Positions 44,857 through 54,315 are shown, counted from the stretch's first letter. The stretch is DNA of 64,000 nt from Acidobacteriota bacterium (GCA_011525365.1 WTGQ01000002.1:1539367-1603366); one strand, 5' to 3'. Made by a program: numbers and translations. Notes: a model not told the origin generated them from the sequence alone.

Positions 44857-45789
44857 ATGTTCTTCTTCAAGACAAAGCGGAACGAGGCCTCGGAGCAGAC
44901 GACGGCCACCCTTTCGCCCGAGCTGCTCGCGCGGATCAAGGCGATCCAGATCCGCACCCAGCGCCTGGTGACCGATGCGCTGGCCGGTGAGTACCACAGC
45001 GCCTTCAAGGGAAGGGGCATGGAGTTCGAGCAGGTCCGCGAGTACGCACCGGGGGACGACATTCGCCACATCGACTGGAACGTGACGGCGCGCATGTCGA
45101 GCCCCTTCGTCAAGGAACACCGCGAGGAGCGGGAGCTGACCGTGATGCTGATCGTCGACGTCAGTTCCTCGGGGGCGTTCGGCACCTCCGGCAAGCAGAA
45201 GCGGGAGGTCGTCGCCGAGCTGGCGGCCGTGCTCGCTTACCTCGCGATCCAGAACAACGACCGGGTCGGGATGATCATCTTCTCGGACCGGATCGAGCGG
45301 TTCATACCGCCCAAGAAGGGCCGCGCGCACGTGTGGCGCGTGATCCGGGAAGTCCTGAGCTTCCGGCCCACCGGTCGCGGCACGGACCTCGACGGCGCGC
45401 TCGAGTACCTGGGCCGGGTCGTGCGTCGCCGGTCGGTGGGTTTCGTCATCTCGGACTTTCTCGACACGGGCTTCGCGGAACGCCTGCGGGTCGCGGCGCG
45501 GCGTCACGATCTGACGGCGATCCGAGTGCTCGACCAGCGCGAGGTGAGCCTGCCGCGCATGGGGCTCATCGAACTCGAGGACGCTGAAACGGGCCAGACG
45601 CTGGTTGTCGACACGGCGGACCGGAGGGTGTCGGAGAGCTTCGTCCGGCTGGCCAGGCAGGACATGGAGCGGCGGACGGAACAGTTCCGCCAGGCGGGTG
45701 TCGGCGAGATACAGGTCTGGGCCGACCAGCCCTGGATCGAGCCCCTGGTGCGCTACATGAGAGCGCGCGAGCAGTCGGTGCGGGTGTAG
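44857..45789 (+). CDS. DUF58 domain protein
   Basis: The 310-aa product carries the DUF58 core FKGRGMEFEQVREYAPGDDIRHIDWNVTARM. This leads to a VWA-like domain whose metal motif (DVSSSG) is partly degenerate. FIPPKKGRAHVWRVIREVL and WIEPLVRYMRAR near the end are typical of MoxR-linked DUF58 proteins. No transmembrane helix is seen, so it is cytoplasmic. It is the usual MoxR substrate-recruiting partner. The 50-nt gap after moxR is small, so the operon is continuous. Confidence 0.92.
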   Translation: MFFFKTKRNEASEQTTATLSPELLARIKAIQIRTQRLVTDALAGEYHSAFKGRGMEFEQVREYAPGDDIRHIDWNVTARMSSPFVKEHREERELTVMLIVDVSSSGAFGTSGKQKREVVAELAAVLAYLAIQNNDRVGMIIFSDRIERFIPPKKGRAHVWRVIREVLSFRPTGRGTDLDGALEYLGRVVRRRSVGFVISDFLDTGFAERLRVAARRHDLTAIRVLDQREVSLPRMGLIELEDAETGQTLVVDTADRRVSESFVRLARQDMERRTEQFRQAGVGEIQVWADQPWIEPLVRYMRAREQSVRV

Positions 45790-45791
45790 GG

Positions 45792-46805
45792 ATGGCTTTG
45801 CGGAGCATCAGCGCCCGGGTCGCGTCGGCGTTCGCCGCGGCGACGCTCGTGGCGTGCGCTTCGGGTGAACCGGCCGGCGACGCCGAAGCGAAGCCGCCCG
45901 CCGAGCTGCGTGCCTCCGTGGACCGGACGGTCGCCACGACGGGAGACCTGATCACCTACACGGTGGAAGTCGAGCGCGACCCGGAGGTCGAGGTGGAGCT
46001 CGATGAGCCTGGCGCGGACATCGCCGGTTTCCGCATCGTCGATCTGGGGCGGGCCCCGGCGGAGACCCTGGCTTCCGGCCGCCTCCTCGAACGCAGGTGG
46101 TACGAACTCCGCGCCGACCTCGTCGGCTCCTACGTCCTTCCGGCGTTGACCGCGACGTACCGCGAGCCGTCCGGCGGTGGCGAGGTGGAAGCGGGGGAGA
46201 TCTCCGTCGAGGTCGAGTCCGTCCTGCCGGAGGACCGGAGTGAAGCGACCGACATCCGCGACATCAAACCATTGCGCCGAATCGACACCGCGGCCTCGTG
46301 GCTGCTGTGGACGGGTTTGGCCCTGGCCGCCGCCGCGCTCGGGCTGGCGGCGTGGTGGTGGTGGCGCCGTCGCGGACCGGAGGGCGGCGCGCCCGAAGCG
46401 CCTCCGGTTCCGCCCTACGACATGGCGATCCGGGAGCTGGAGCGGTTGCGTCGCACGGACTTCTCCGACCTGCGGGAACTCCGTCGTTACTACTTCGCCG
46501 TTTCGTCGGTGGTGAGGGCCTACGTCGAAGGCCGGTTCGGGTTGAACGCGACCGACCTGACCACCGAGGAGATCCTGGGGCGACTGGGCGGGTTGGTGCG
46601 GCTCGAGCCCCTGCAGGCGAGGCGCCTGGAGCGGTTCCTGGTCGCCACCGATCAGGTCAAGTTCGCGGCCCACCTGCCGGCGTCCGAGGAGATCGAGAGC
46701 ACCTACGAGCAGGCCCTGGGCTTCGTCACGGCGACACGGCCCGGGGAAGACGCGGAAGACGGCGAGAGCGCGGCGGCCTCCGGCCAGACGGAGAAGGCGG
46801 CATGA
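45792..46805 (+). CDS. Membrane-anchored lipoprotein-like protein in the Bat operon
   Basis: The 337-aa product begins with SAFAAATLVACASGEP, a lipobox-like end (LVAC). Residues ~35-165 form a beta-rich domain (LRASVDRTVATTGDLITYTVEVERDP...) like the repeats of BatD. One transmembrane helix follows (LLWTGLALAAAALGLAAWWWW), then a cytoplasmic helical tail (LERLRRTDFSDLRELRRYYFAVSSVVRAYVE) resembling the C-terminal region of DUF4381 proteins. It has no standard name. It couples to the next gene by ATGA overlap. The mixture suggests a BatD-like protein that presents its cytoplasmic tail to the VWA partners. Confidence 0.75.
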   Translation: MALRSISARVASAFAAATLVACASGEPAGDAEAKPPAELRASVDRTVATTGDLITYTVEVERDPEVEVELDEPGADIAGFRIVDLGRAPAETLASGRLLERRWYELRADLVGSYVLPALTATYREPSGGGEVEAGEISVEVESVLPEDRSEATDIRDIKPLRRIDTAASWLLWTGLALAAAALGLAAWWWWRRRGPEGGAPEAPPVPPYDMAIRELERLRRTDFSDLRELRRYYFAVSSVVRAYVEGRFGLNATDLTTEEILGRLGGLVRLEPLQARRLERFLVATDQVKFAAHLPASEEIESTYEQALGFVTATRPGEDAEDGESAAASGQTEKAA

Positions 46806-47860
46806 CGGAACAGTTCGTCTTCGCCGATGCGCGCTGGCTCTGGGTGCTGCTTCCGCTGTACGTGATCTGGACGCTCCTGTGGTGGCTCCGGCCGCGCCTG
46901 CGCCAGATCGCGGCGAAGCGCGACGCCGGTGGCGACAGCGCGGCGGTGGCGTACTCGTCGCTTGGCCATGCGCGGCGAACCCCGCGCTCCGGCACCCTGA
47001 CCGCCCGCCGGCTGGTCTCGGCCCTGCGGCTCCTCGTCGTTGCCCTCGTCCTGCTTGCCGTGATGCGGCCGCAGACCGGCCGCGCGCTGACCGAGGTGAG
47101 CACCGAGGGCATCGACATCGTGCTCGTGATCGACACCTCGGGATCGATGCGGGCGCTGGACCTGGACGCGCACGAGCGTTCGCTGAGTCGCCGGAGGGAC
47201 CGGCTCGAGGTGGCGAAGGGAGTCGTCGAGACGTTCATCGCCGCCCGGCCCAACGACCGTGTCGGCCTGGTCGTCTTCGGCGAGGAGGCCTTCACCCAGT
47301 GTCCGCTGACGCTCGACCACGGGGTCGCGGCCACCTTTCTCGAGCAACTGGAAATCGGCATGGCCGGAGACGCCACGGCGATCGGATCGGCGGTCGGAGT
47401 CGCCACCAAGCGCCTCAAGGACTCGGACGCCGAGTCGAAGGTGGCCATCCTGCTCACGGATGGGCGGAGCAACGCCGGATCCCTGTCGCCGCTGCGAGCC
47501 GCCGAAGCGGCGGCGGCGCTGGGAGTCCGGCTCTACACGATCGGCGTCGGCACCAGGGGGCAGGCGCCCTTCGTCGTCGAGACCGGCTTCGGGCCGCGGG
47601 TCGTCTACCAGGACGTGGAGATCGACGAGGAGACCCTGCGCCGGATGGCGGACGCTACAGGCGGCGCCTACTACCGGGCCGAGGACGAGGCGGGCCTGGA
47701 GCAGATCTACGCACGGATCGACGAGCTCGAGAAGACGGAGATCAGCCAGGAGTCGTTCATGGAGTACGAGGAGCGGTTCGCCTGGCTGGTGGCGCCGGCC
47801 GTGTTCCTGCTGCTGCTCGAGGTCGTGCTGCTCGATACCCGCTTGAGGAAGCTGCCGTGA
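46802..47860 (+). CDS. batA: VWA-domain membrane protein, BatA-like
   Basis: ATG 46802 overlaps the previous stop (ATGA) and gives 352 aa. Two N-terminal helices (LLPLYVIWTLLWWL; ALRLLVVALVLLAVM) lead to a VWA domain with an intact MIDAS, VLVIDTSGSM. TDGRSNAGS and GAYYRAEDEAGLEQIYARID, typical of BatA/BatB, follow. The final helix (FAWLVAPAVFLLLLEVVLL) anchors the C terminus. It should form a membrane complex with BatB. Bat proteins were first linked to aerotolerance. Confidence 0.92.
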   Translation: MTEQFVFADARWLWVLLPLYVIWTLLWWLRPRLRQIAAKRDAGGDSAAVAYSSLGHARRTPRSGTLTARRLVSALRLLVVALVLLAVMRPQTGRALTEVSTEGIDIVLVIDTSGSMRALDLDAHERSLSRRRDRLEVAKGVVETFIAARPNDRVGLVVFGEEAFTQCPLTLDHGVAATFLEQLEIGMAGDATAIGSAVGVATKRLKDSDAESKVAILLTDGRSNAGSLSPLRAAEAAAALGVRLYTIGVGTRGQAPFVVETGFGPRVVYQDVEIDEETLRRMADATGGAYYRAEDEAGLEQIYARIDELEKTEISQESFMEYEERFAWLVAPAVFLLLLEVVLLDTRLRKLP

Positions 47861-49026
47861 CCGGAGGGTGTGCAAGCCGTAACACGGGGCCAAGTGGCGC
47901 CGGCCCGCGCCGTGGCTGGGAACTGCTGGCGCTGGCCCCGGCCCTGCTGCTGGTCGGCGGCTGCGAGATGCGGACCGGCCGGCCGGATGCGCTCTGGCTG
48001 CTGTGGCTTGGCCCGGCGCTCCTGCTGTTCTACGTCTACGCTTTTCGCACCCGCGCGCGTTTGCTCGGCCGCTTCGCGTCTCGTGAGATGTTGCCGGGGC
48101 TGACCGCCGGAGTCAGCCGGCCGAGACGGCGCCTGAAGGCGGTTCTCGTTCTCGTCGCGGTGCTCGCGCTGGTGGCGTCCCTGGCTCAGCCGCGCTGGGG
48201 CTTCGTGTGGGAGGAGGTCCACCGGGAGGGCGTCGACATCGTGGTCGCTCTCGACGTATCGGACTCGATGCTCGTGCTGGACGCGGAGGCGGGCGGCGAA
48301 CTGAGCCGGCTCGAACGCGCCAGACGCGAGATCGCCGACCTCTTGCAGCGGCTGGAAGGAGACCGGATCGCGCTGGTCGCGTTTGCCGGCAGCGCGTTTC
48401 TGGAACTGCCCCTGACGCTGGACTACTCGGCGGCGGCGCTGTTTCTCGAGGCGATGGAGCCGGACCTGATTCCGGTCAAGGGCACCGCCATCGGAGAGGC
48501 GCTCCGCGTTTCGCTCGAGGCCTTCGACCGGGTGGCCCAGACGGGGTCGCGGAAGTCGCGGGCGATCATCCTGATCACCGACGGCGAGGATCACCTCGGC
48601 GAGGCCCAGGACGCCGCCGAGGCCGCGGCCGAGGCGGGTGTGCGCATCTTCGCGATTGGCATCGGACGGGACGAGGGCGCGCCCATACCCAGGGAGGGTG
48701 GGGGCTTCCGCACCGACCGCCGTGGCGAGATCGTTCTGAGCCGGCTCGACGAGGCGGCGTTGCAGCGGATCGCCCTCACCACGGGCGGCCGCTATGTACG
48801 CTCGGTGACTGGCGACGTGGACCTCGAGCAGATCTACGCGCAGGGCATCAAGGCGCAGTTGGAGGACCAGGAGCTGGGCTCCAGCCGGCAGCAGCGTTGG
48901 GAGGAGCGATTCCAGTGGCTGCTGGTCATCGCGCTGGCGGCGCTGATGCTCGAACCACTCATCGGCGAGCGGCTGGGGCGCCGTGGTTCCGGACGGGAGG
49001 GAAGGGATCATGCCGCGGTCGCATGA
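47857..49026 (+). CDS. batB: VWA-domain membrane protein, BatB-like
   Basis: GTG 47857 overlaps the batA stop (GTGA), giving 389 aa. The short N-terminal extension holds a lipobox-like LLLVGGC before the first helix (LWLLWLGPALLLFYVYAF); an ATG at 47968 is a possible shorter start. The VWA MIDAS is VVALDVSDSM, with LITDGEDHLGEA further on. GGFRTDRRGEIVLSRLDEAALQRIA sits where BatB proteins have their insert. The last helix is FQWLLVIALAALMLEPL. It overlaps the TPR gene by 17 nt. Confidence 0.9.
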   Translation: MTGGCASRNTGPSGAGPRRGWELLALAPALLLVGGCEMRTGRPDALWLLWLGPALLLFYVYAFRTRARLLGRFASREMLPGLTAGVSRPRRRLKAVLVLVAVLALVASLAQPRWGFVWEEVHREGVDIVVALDVSDSMLVLDAEAGGELSRLERARREIADLLQRLEGDRIALVAFAGSAFLELPLTLDYSAAALFLEAMEPDLIPVKGTAIGEALRVSLEAFDRVAQTGSRKSRAIILITDGEDHLGEAQDAAEAAAEAGVRIFAIGIGRDEGAPIPREGGGFRTDRRGEIVLSRLDEAALQRIALTTGGRYVRSVTGDVDLEQIYAQGIKAQLEDQELGSSRQQRWEERFQWLLVIALAALMLEPLIGERLGRRGSGREGRDHAAVA

Positions 49027-49891
49027 GGCAGTGAGTCGGCGTGGACGTCCGGGCCTCAGCGCGGCCTGGCTGCCGGGGCTTGGATTGCTCCTCCTTCCTC
49101 TCGGGGTCACGGCGCAGGCCCCGGAGGAGGAGCCGCCCGCTCCCGCCGAGTACTCGTCGCCCTATGCGGCCTGGGACGCGGGCGCCTACGACCAGGCCCT
49201 GCGAGGGTTCGCGGACCACCAGACGGAGCGGCCGGACGACCCGGAGCTGAGTCTCAACGTCGGCGCCACCCACTACAAGCTGAACGACTTCGAAGCGGCG
49301 GACGGTCAGTTCTACCGGGCCGCGGCCATCGGCGACGACGACCTCCGTGCCGAGGCGCTCTACAACCTGGGCAACAGCGCCTACCGGCAGGGCAAGCTCG
49401 AAGACGCCGTCGACTTCTACATGGCGTCGCTGGAGGCGAATCCCGACGACGTCGACGCGAAGTTCAACCTGGAGTTCGTGCGCGAGGAGATGAGGCGGCG
49501 CCAGGAGCAGAATCAGGAAGGCCAGAACCAGCAGCAGAACGAGCAGCAGCAGGAGGACCAGGGCGCGCAGCAGCAGCCGGAGGGGGACCAGGGTGAGGAC
49601 GAGCAACCGTCCGGTCAGGACCAGGACCAGGGCGACCAGGGGCAGGACCAGCAGCCGCAGGGCGGCGAGGATCCGCAGGACAGCGACGGGGACGGTATCC
49701 CGGACGCTCAGGACCCGGAGCCGCAGGCCGAGGGACCGGAGAGCGGCAACCAGGACCGTCCGCAGGAACAGCAGCCGGGCATGACGCCGGAGGAGGCGGA
49801 GCGCTACCTGCAGGCCCTGGAAGAGGGCCGGCCGGATCCGACTCGCCGGGGCCAGCGCGGGCGCCGGAGCCGTCTGGCGAAGGACTGGTAG
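49010..49891 (+). CDS. batC: Exported TPR protein with Gln/Asp-rich tail, BatC-like
   Basis: ATG 49010 is preceded by GGGAGGGAAGGG; the track starts nine codons earlier. A signal peptide (LPGLGLLLLPLGVTAQA) leads to TPR units (YDQALRGFADHQTERPDDPELSLNVGATHYKLNDF; AEALYNLGNSAYRQGKLEDAVDFY). An unusual Gln/Asp/Glu/Gly-rich tract follows (about 110 residues). It includes DSDGDGIPDAQDPEP, a thrombospondin-type-3-like Ca-binding motif. A final TPR-like MTPEEAERYLQALEEG ends the 293-aa protein. It is periplasmic and a likely partner of BatA/BatB. Confidence 0.88.
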   Translation: MPRSHEAVSRRGRPGLSAAWLPGLGLLLLPLGVTAQAPEEEPPAPAEYSSPYAAWDAGAYDQALRGFADHQTERPDDPELSLNVGATHYKLNDFEAADGQFYRAAAIGDDDLRAEALYNLGNSAYRQGKLEDAVDFYMASLEANPDDVDAKFNLEFVREEMRRRQEQNQEGQNQQQNEQQQEDQGAQQQPEGDQGEDEQPSGQDQDQGDQGQDQQPQGGEDPQDSDGDGIPDAQDPEPQAEGPESGNQDRPQEQQPGMTPEEAERYLQALEEGRPDPTRRGQRGRRSRLAKDW

Positions 49892-49895
49892 CGCG

Positions 49896-51722
49896 ATGGA
49901 CGGCAGCACACGTGGGTGGTCCTTCGACTGGCGCCGGGCAGCGGCTCTCGTTGCGTGGACCTGCTTCCTGGGCCCGGCCGGGGCGGGCGCCCAGGAGCCG
50001 GACCGGATCCAGGTCACCGTCGACCGCAATCAGGTCGCTCTCGGCGACCAGCTCTACCTGACGATCAGGATCGAAGGGTCGCCGGACGAACCGCCGGGGC
50101 TGCCCGAACTGCCGGACTTTCGCGTCCTGTCGCGGGGCGAGCGGCGCGACATGCAGATCACCAACGGCCGCGTCAGCAACAGTACGTCTTACAACTACCT
50201 GCTGATCCCGACGCGAGCCGGCAGCTTCGAGATCGGTCCCGCGACCGCCCTGATCGACGGCGCCGAGGTCAGGAGCCGGCCGTTCACGATTCAGGTCTCC
50301 GCCGGCGAGGACCAGAGCGACGAGCAGGATCGGGATCTCTTCGTCACTTCGACCGTGTCGACGGATCGACCGTGGCAGGGCCAGCAGGTCATCTATACCT
50401 GGCGCTTCTACAGTCGCGTGCCCGTGGGGCAGGGGTCGATCGAGTCGATGGACTTCGGCAGCGACGTGGTGGTGGAGGACCTCGGCGAGGTGCGGCAGTT
50501 TTCAACCTCCATCGACGGCGTCCAGTACTCGGTGAACGAGGTGCGCAAGGCGCTGTTCCCCCAGCGACCCGGCGAACTGACGCTGCCGCAGACCCAGCTC
50601 CGGGTGCAGGTGGAAGTCGAGCAGGCGCGCCGGCTGAACCCGAGGCGCAGCATCTTCGACGAGTTCGACAGTCTGCTCGGAACGGGCGGCCGCTGGGCGA
50701 CGAAGTACCTGCTGACGGAGCCGCTGACTCTCGACGTCCGGCCGCTCCCGCCGGCTCCAGCCGGTTGGAACGGTTTGGTCGGAGACTTCGACATTGGGGC
50801 GTCGCTCAGCCGGAGCGAACTGCAGGTGGGCCAGTCAGCCACGCTCGAGGTGCGGGTCGGCGGCAGCGGCAACGTGCAACTCCTCACTGAGCCTGACATC
50901 CCGGAACTGCCCGCGTTCAAGATCTACCCGGACCAGCCGGACGCGAGCATCGACCGCAGCGGACACCTGCTGACCGGTCGCAAGGTGTTCCGGCGCGCCC
51001 TGGTTCCGCTGGTGGCCGGCCCCCTCGATGTCCCGCCGATCGATCTCGTCTACTTCGATCCTGAGCTTGGCGACTACGCGACACGGTCGACCGAGCGCAT
51101 CGACCTCGAGGTCACGCCGGCCGACGGTGAGGAGGAGCTGATGCTCACCGAGTCGCTGGCGCCAACCACGGGCAAGGTGGCAGTGCGGATCCTCGCCGAC
51201 GACATCCTGCCGATTCGCCGGGCGGCGGCCGGTATCGCCTCGGTCACGCCCCAGGGGTGGCGCCTGTGGGTCTGGTTCGCCTGCGGCGTGTTGCCGCCCC
51301 TGATCTACCTGGCCCTGCTGGCGCACCACCGGCGCGAACGCCGCTACGCCGCCGACCGGACGCTGCGCCGGCGCCAGCGGGCGTTGCGCGATGCCCTGTC
51401 CGTTGCGAGGAAGCTCCGCTCCGGCGCGGGGCCCGCTTCCGCAGCGGAGGCGTCCCGGATCGTGCGTCGTTACGTTGGCGACAAGTTGGGCGTCGAGGGC
51501 CCGGCCTTGACACCGTCGGAGGCGGAGGCCGCGCTGGTGCGGGCCGGCGTGGACGGCGCTCTGGCGGGGCGCTGCCGGACGCTGCTCGAGCGACTGGAGG
51601 CTGCCCAGTACGGCCTGGCGCCGGTGGCGGGAGGCGGTGGGTTGGCGGCGGAAACCAGCACCGAAGGGCTGAGCGATCTGATCAAGACCCTCGACCGGCA
51701 GTTGCGGGGCCGCCAACGATGA
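49896..51722 (+). CDS. batD: BatD-like membrane protein
   Basis: The 608-aa product begins with a signal (AAALVAWTCFLGPAGAGA, cut before QEPD). Repeated beta-sandwich units follow (IQVTVDRNQVALGDQLYLTIRIEGSPDEPP; LPDFRVLSRGERRDM; SYNYLLIPTRAGSFEIGPAT), the DUF layout of BatD. A transmembrane helix near residue 455 (LWVWFACGVLPPLIYLALL) and a cytoplasmic helical tail (ADRTLRRRQRALRDAL..., KTLDRQLRG) end it. It lies 4 nt after batC and overlaps the next gene by ATGA. Confidence 0.9.
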   Translation: MDGSTRGWSFDWRRAAALVAWTCFLGPAGAGAQEPDRIQVTVDRNQVALGDQLYLTIRIEGSPDEPPGLPELPDFRVLSRGERRDMQITNGRVSNSTSYNYLLIPTRAGSFEIGPATALIDGAEVRSRPFTIQVSAGEDQSDEQDRDLFVTSTVSTDRPWQGQQVIYTWRFYSRVPVGQGSIESMDFGSDVVVEDLGEVRQFSTSIDGVQYSVNEVRKALFPQRPGELTLPQTQLRVQVEVEQARRLNPRRSIFDEFDSLLGTGGRWATKYLLTEPLTLDVRPLPPAPAGWNGLVGDFDIGASLSRSELQVGQSATLEVRVGGSGNVQLLTEPDIPELPAFKIYPDQPDASIDRSGHLLTGRKVFRRALVPLVAGPLDVPPIDLVYFDPELGDYATRSTERIDLEVTPADGEEELMLTESLAPTTGKVAVRILADDILPIRRAAAGIASVTPQGWRLWVWFACGVLPPLIYLALLAHHRRERRYAADRTLRRRQRALRDALSVARKLRSGAGPASAAEASRIVRRYVGDKLGVEGPALTPSEAEAALVRAGVDGALAGRCRTLLERLEAAQYGLAPVAGGGGLAAETSTEGLSDLIKTLDRQLRGRQR

Positions 51723-52540
51723 GACATGCCGCCATGAGATGGCTCGCGATCCTCGTCCTGGTCGGTGCGGTGGCGGGCGTCCCGGCTCTCCCCCAGGAGG
51801 AGGAAGTGCCGGTGGTCACCGCGGTTCCTCCGGCGGACGGCTCTCCGGCGGCTCCGGAACCGGCCGAGCTCTGGGTCAACGGCAACGCCGCCTATGAGGC
51901 GGGCGACTTCGGGCGAGCCGTCGCCCTCTACCGCGAAATGCGTGAGATGGGGGTCGACAACGGTCACCTGCACTACAACCTGGGCAACGCCTACCTGCGC
52001 GCCGGCGAACTGGGGCGCTCCATCGCTTCCTACCGTCGTTCACTGAGGCTGTTGCCGCGCGACGAAGACGCCACCGCGAACCTGACCTTCGCTCGCCGGA
52101 GCGCGCGCGACGAGATCGCGCCGCCGGAGCCGCCCGTTCTGCTCCGCACCGTTCTGTTCTGGCACTACAGTCTGGCGCCGGTCGAAGTCCTGAGAAGCGC
52201 GGTGCTGTTCGGCCTCGGCTTCTGGATCGTGCTCGCGGTTCGGCTCTATCGGCCGGCGTCGGAGGTGCTTCGGTGGTCCGCGGTCTGCCTGCTCGTGGTC
52301 GGTCTGGCACTGGCCGGCTCGCTCGTGGCGCACGCCGCGTTCAGTTCTCCGGTCGCGGTCGTGCTTCCGCAAGAGATCGATCTCCACGCGGCTGCCGGCG
52401 AGGGCTCGGTCGTCCGGTTCCAGCTCCACGCCGGCACGGAAGTGCGCGTGGTCGAGCAACGCCCGGCGTGGATCCGCATCGAGCTGCCGGACGGGGAGCG
52501 GGGCTGGTCGCGACGCGAGTACCTGGAGATCGTGGGCTAG
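51719..52540 (+). CDS. batE: TPR/SH3-domain membrane protein, BatE-like, last gene of the Bat operon
   Basis: ATG 51719 overlaps the batD stop; the 273-aa product has a signal (LAILVLVGAVAGVPAL). TPR units follow (GNAAYEAGDFGRAVALYREM; LHYNLGNAYLRAGELGRSIASY). Two membrane helices come next (VLFGLGFWIVLAVRLY; WSAVCLLVVGLALAGSLVAHA). The C-terminal bacterial SH3-like domain (LHAGTEVRVVEQRPAWIRI...GWSRREYLEIV) probably contacts peptidoglycan or the complex. It ends 3 nt from a convergent NUDIX gene. Confidence 0.88.
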   Translation: MRHAAMRWLAILVLVGAVAGVPALPQEEEVPVVTAVPPADGSPAAPEPAELWVNGNAAYEAGDFGRAVALYREMREMGVDNGHLHYNLGNAYLRAGELGRSIASYRRSLRLLPRDEDATANLTFARRSARDEIAPPEPPVLLRTVLFWHYSLAPVEVLRSAVLFGLGFWIVLAVRLYRPASEVLRWSAVCLLVVGLALAGSLVAHAAFSSPVAVVLPQEIDLHAAAGEGSVVRFQLHAGTEVRVVEQRPAWIRIELPDGERGWSRREYLEIVG

Positions 52541-52543
52541 ACG

Positions 52544-53149
52544 CTACCGCCGGCCGTTCGCGGCGAACGGGCGCTCCAGGATCTCGAAGAACGCGGACAG
52601 GAATCGAAACGTCAGGCCCCAGACGATGTGCCGTTCCGGGTCGCCGACGACGACGCCGGGGAAGCTGACGTCGGGATAGGGCGGATGGCGGTAGTCGACG
52701 ACCCGGGAAGGCTCCTGGAACCAGACCAGAGGCACCCAGAACGCTTCGGCGACCTCGTAGTTCGGGACCAGGTCGTCGCCGGCGCCGTCCGCGACTTCAT
52801 AGACGAATGCGGCGATCCGCAGTTGCCGGCCCTGGCCGGCGCGCTGTCCGGTCTGGTCGTCGAGCCGCCCGATCAGACGGGCGCCTTCCAGTGACAGGCC
52901 AACCTCCTCGATCGTCTCACGTTCAGCGGTATGGCGCAGGTCGCGGTCCGTGTCGTCGTGCCGGCCGCCGGGAAACGCCATCTGCCCCGACCAGGGGTCC
53001 TGCGGCTTCTTCGACCGCTCGATGAACAGCGCTTCGGGCCCTTTGGCCGACGGGCGCAACACCATCGCGACGCTGGCCTCGAAGGAGGCTGGCGGGAGGA
53101 TGCGCGGCTCATGGGCCGTCAGTCGCCGACGGATGTCGCCGATGTTCAT
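52544..53149 (-). CDS. NUDIX hydrolase, CoA-pyrophosphatase-like
   Basis: The 201-aa product has a NUDIX box, PGGRHDDTDRDLRHTAERETIEEVGL, with the family's RE..EE core. It follows the spacing of CoA diphosphatases (NudL/YeaB) rather than MutT. SGQMAFPGG and VNYEV-like strands surround it. It would hydrolyse CoA derivatives to phosphopantetheine, in the cytoplasm; the substrate is inferred from family shape only. Confidence 0.88.
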   Translation of the reverse strand: MNIGDIRRRLTAHEPRILPPASFEASVAMVLRPSAKGPEALFIERSKKPQDPWSGQMAFPGGRHDDTDRDLRHTAERETIEEVGLSLEGARLIGRLDDQTGQRAGQGRQLRIAAFVYEVADGAGDDLVPNYEVAEAFWVPLVWFQEPSRVVDYRHPPYPDVSFPGVVVGDPERHIVWGLTFRFLSAFFEILERPFAANGRR

Positions 53150-53172
53150 GGCGTGCTGAGGCGGGGCGCAGG

Positions 53173-54273
53173 CTAGGCGAACGTCGCCTTCAGCCAGTCG
53201 ATCAGCACCCCGTTGAACTCCTCGGGCTTCTCCTGCTGGGTCCAGTGGCCGCAGTCCTCGATCGTGTGCTTGTCGATGTTCGGCACCAGCGCCTCGATGC
53301 CGTCCGCAGAGGAAGGAGGTAACACGACGTCGTTCTCGGCGCCGATGTAGAGGCAGGGTTGGTCGATGTTCTGGTCGATCCCCTTCATCAACTCCCAGTT
53401 GCGGTCGATGTTGCGATACCAGTTGACGCCGCCGGTGAAGCCGGTGCGTTCGTAGGTGGTCACGAAGTGCGCGAGTTCCTCGTCGGTGAGCAGTAGCTCG
53501 CCCCGCAGGTCGTCAGCCGTACCGTGCTTGATGATCTCGAGCAACTGGAACTTCCGCTCCGGCGCGTCGGCGGGGAGCCTGTTGAACTCCTCGGCGTCCC
53601 ACGAGCCGCGCCGCATGAAGGTGCGGAATGACTTCTCGGTGTCCGCCTCGAGCACCTCTTCCGCTTTGTACGGCTCCTGGAAGGCGACGACGTAGTTGTC
53701 TTCGCCACGGACGCGGCGGAGGATCTCGATCGGCGGTTGCGGCGGCTGCGGACCAGTTGGAGTGTTCACACCGACGACGCCGAGCACGCGGTCCGAGTGC
53801 AGCCTGGGCATGGCCCAGACCACGCCGCCGCCCCAGTCGTGGCCGACGAACACCGCCTTCTCGATACCGCGGGCGTCGAGCAGGCCGACCAGGTCGGCGC
53901 ATAGTTCGCCTATGTTGTAGGCCTCGATCGCCAGCGGCCGCTGAGTGTTGCCGTACCCGCGCTGGTCGGGCGCCAGGGCGCGAAAGCCGGCCGCGGCAAG
54001 CGCCGGCAACTGGTGGCGCCAGGAGTAGGCGAGTTCCGGGAAGCCGTGGCTGAGGACGACCGGCACACCTTCTGTCCCGGCCTCGTAGACGGCCATCCGG
54101 AGGCCGCCGTTGCTGCGGACGTAGTTCGGGGCTGGCCAGGCCGGGGCGTCGTCTTGGGCCGTCGCGGCGCCCGGATTCGCGGCGAGTGCGGCGGCGCCGG
54201 CGGCCGAGCTGGCGATCAGGGTGCGGCGGGTCATCGGGGTGTCGGAGTCGCTGGAGTCGTCGTGGGTGGTCAT
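53173..54273 (-). CDS. Tat-exported alpha/beta hydrolase, epoxide-hydrolase-like
   Basis: The 366-aa product opens with an N-terminal twin-arginine signal (TRRTLIASSAAGAAALA, cut near ATAQDD). LSHGFPELAYSWRHQ holds the oxyanion HG. The nucleophile elbow is GHDWGG (Asp, as in epoxide hydrolases and dehalogenases rather than Ser). CGHWTQQEKPEEF near the C terminus carries the catalytic His. A cap region with IEDCGH and NWYRN matches soluble epoxide hydrolases. It acts in the periplasm. Confidence 0.9.
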   Translation of the reverse strand: MTTHDDSSDSDTPMTRRTLIASSAAGAAALAANPGAATAQDDAPAWPAPNYVRSNGGLRMAVYEAGTEGVPVVLSHGFPELAYSWRHQLPALAAAGFRALAPDQRGYGNTQRPLAIEAYNIGELCADLVGLLDARGIEKAVFVGHDWGGGVVWAMPRLHSDRVLGVVGVNTPTGPQPPQPPIEILRRVRGEDNYVVAFQEPYKAEEVLEADTEKSFRTFMRRGSWDAEEFNRLPADAPERKFQLLEIIKHGTADDLRGELLLTDEELAHFVTTYERTGFTGGVNWYRNIDRNWELMKGIDQNIDQPCLYIGAENDVVLPPSSADGIEALVPNIDKHTIEDCGHWTQQEKPEEFNGVLIDWLKATFA

Positions 54274-54315
54274 GGGGAGAATCGTAGCCGACCCCCTGCT
54301 AGCCTGCGTTCAGCG

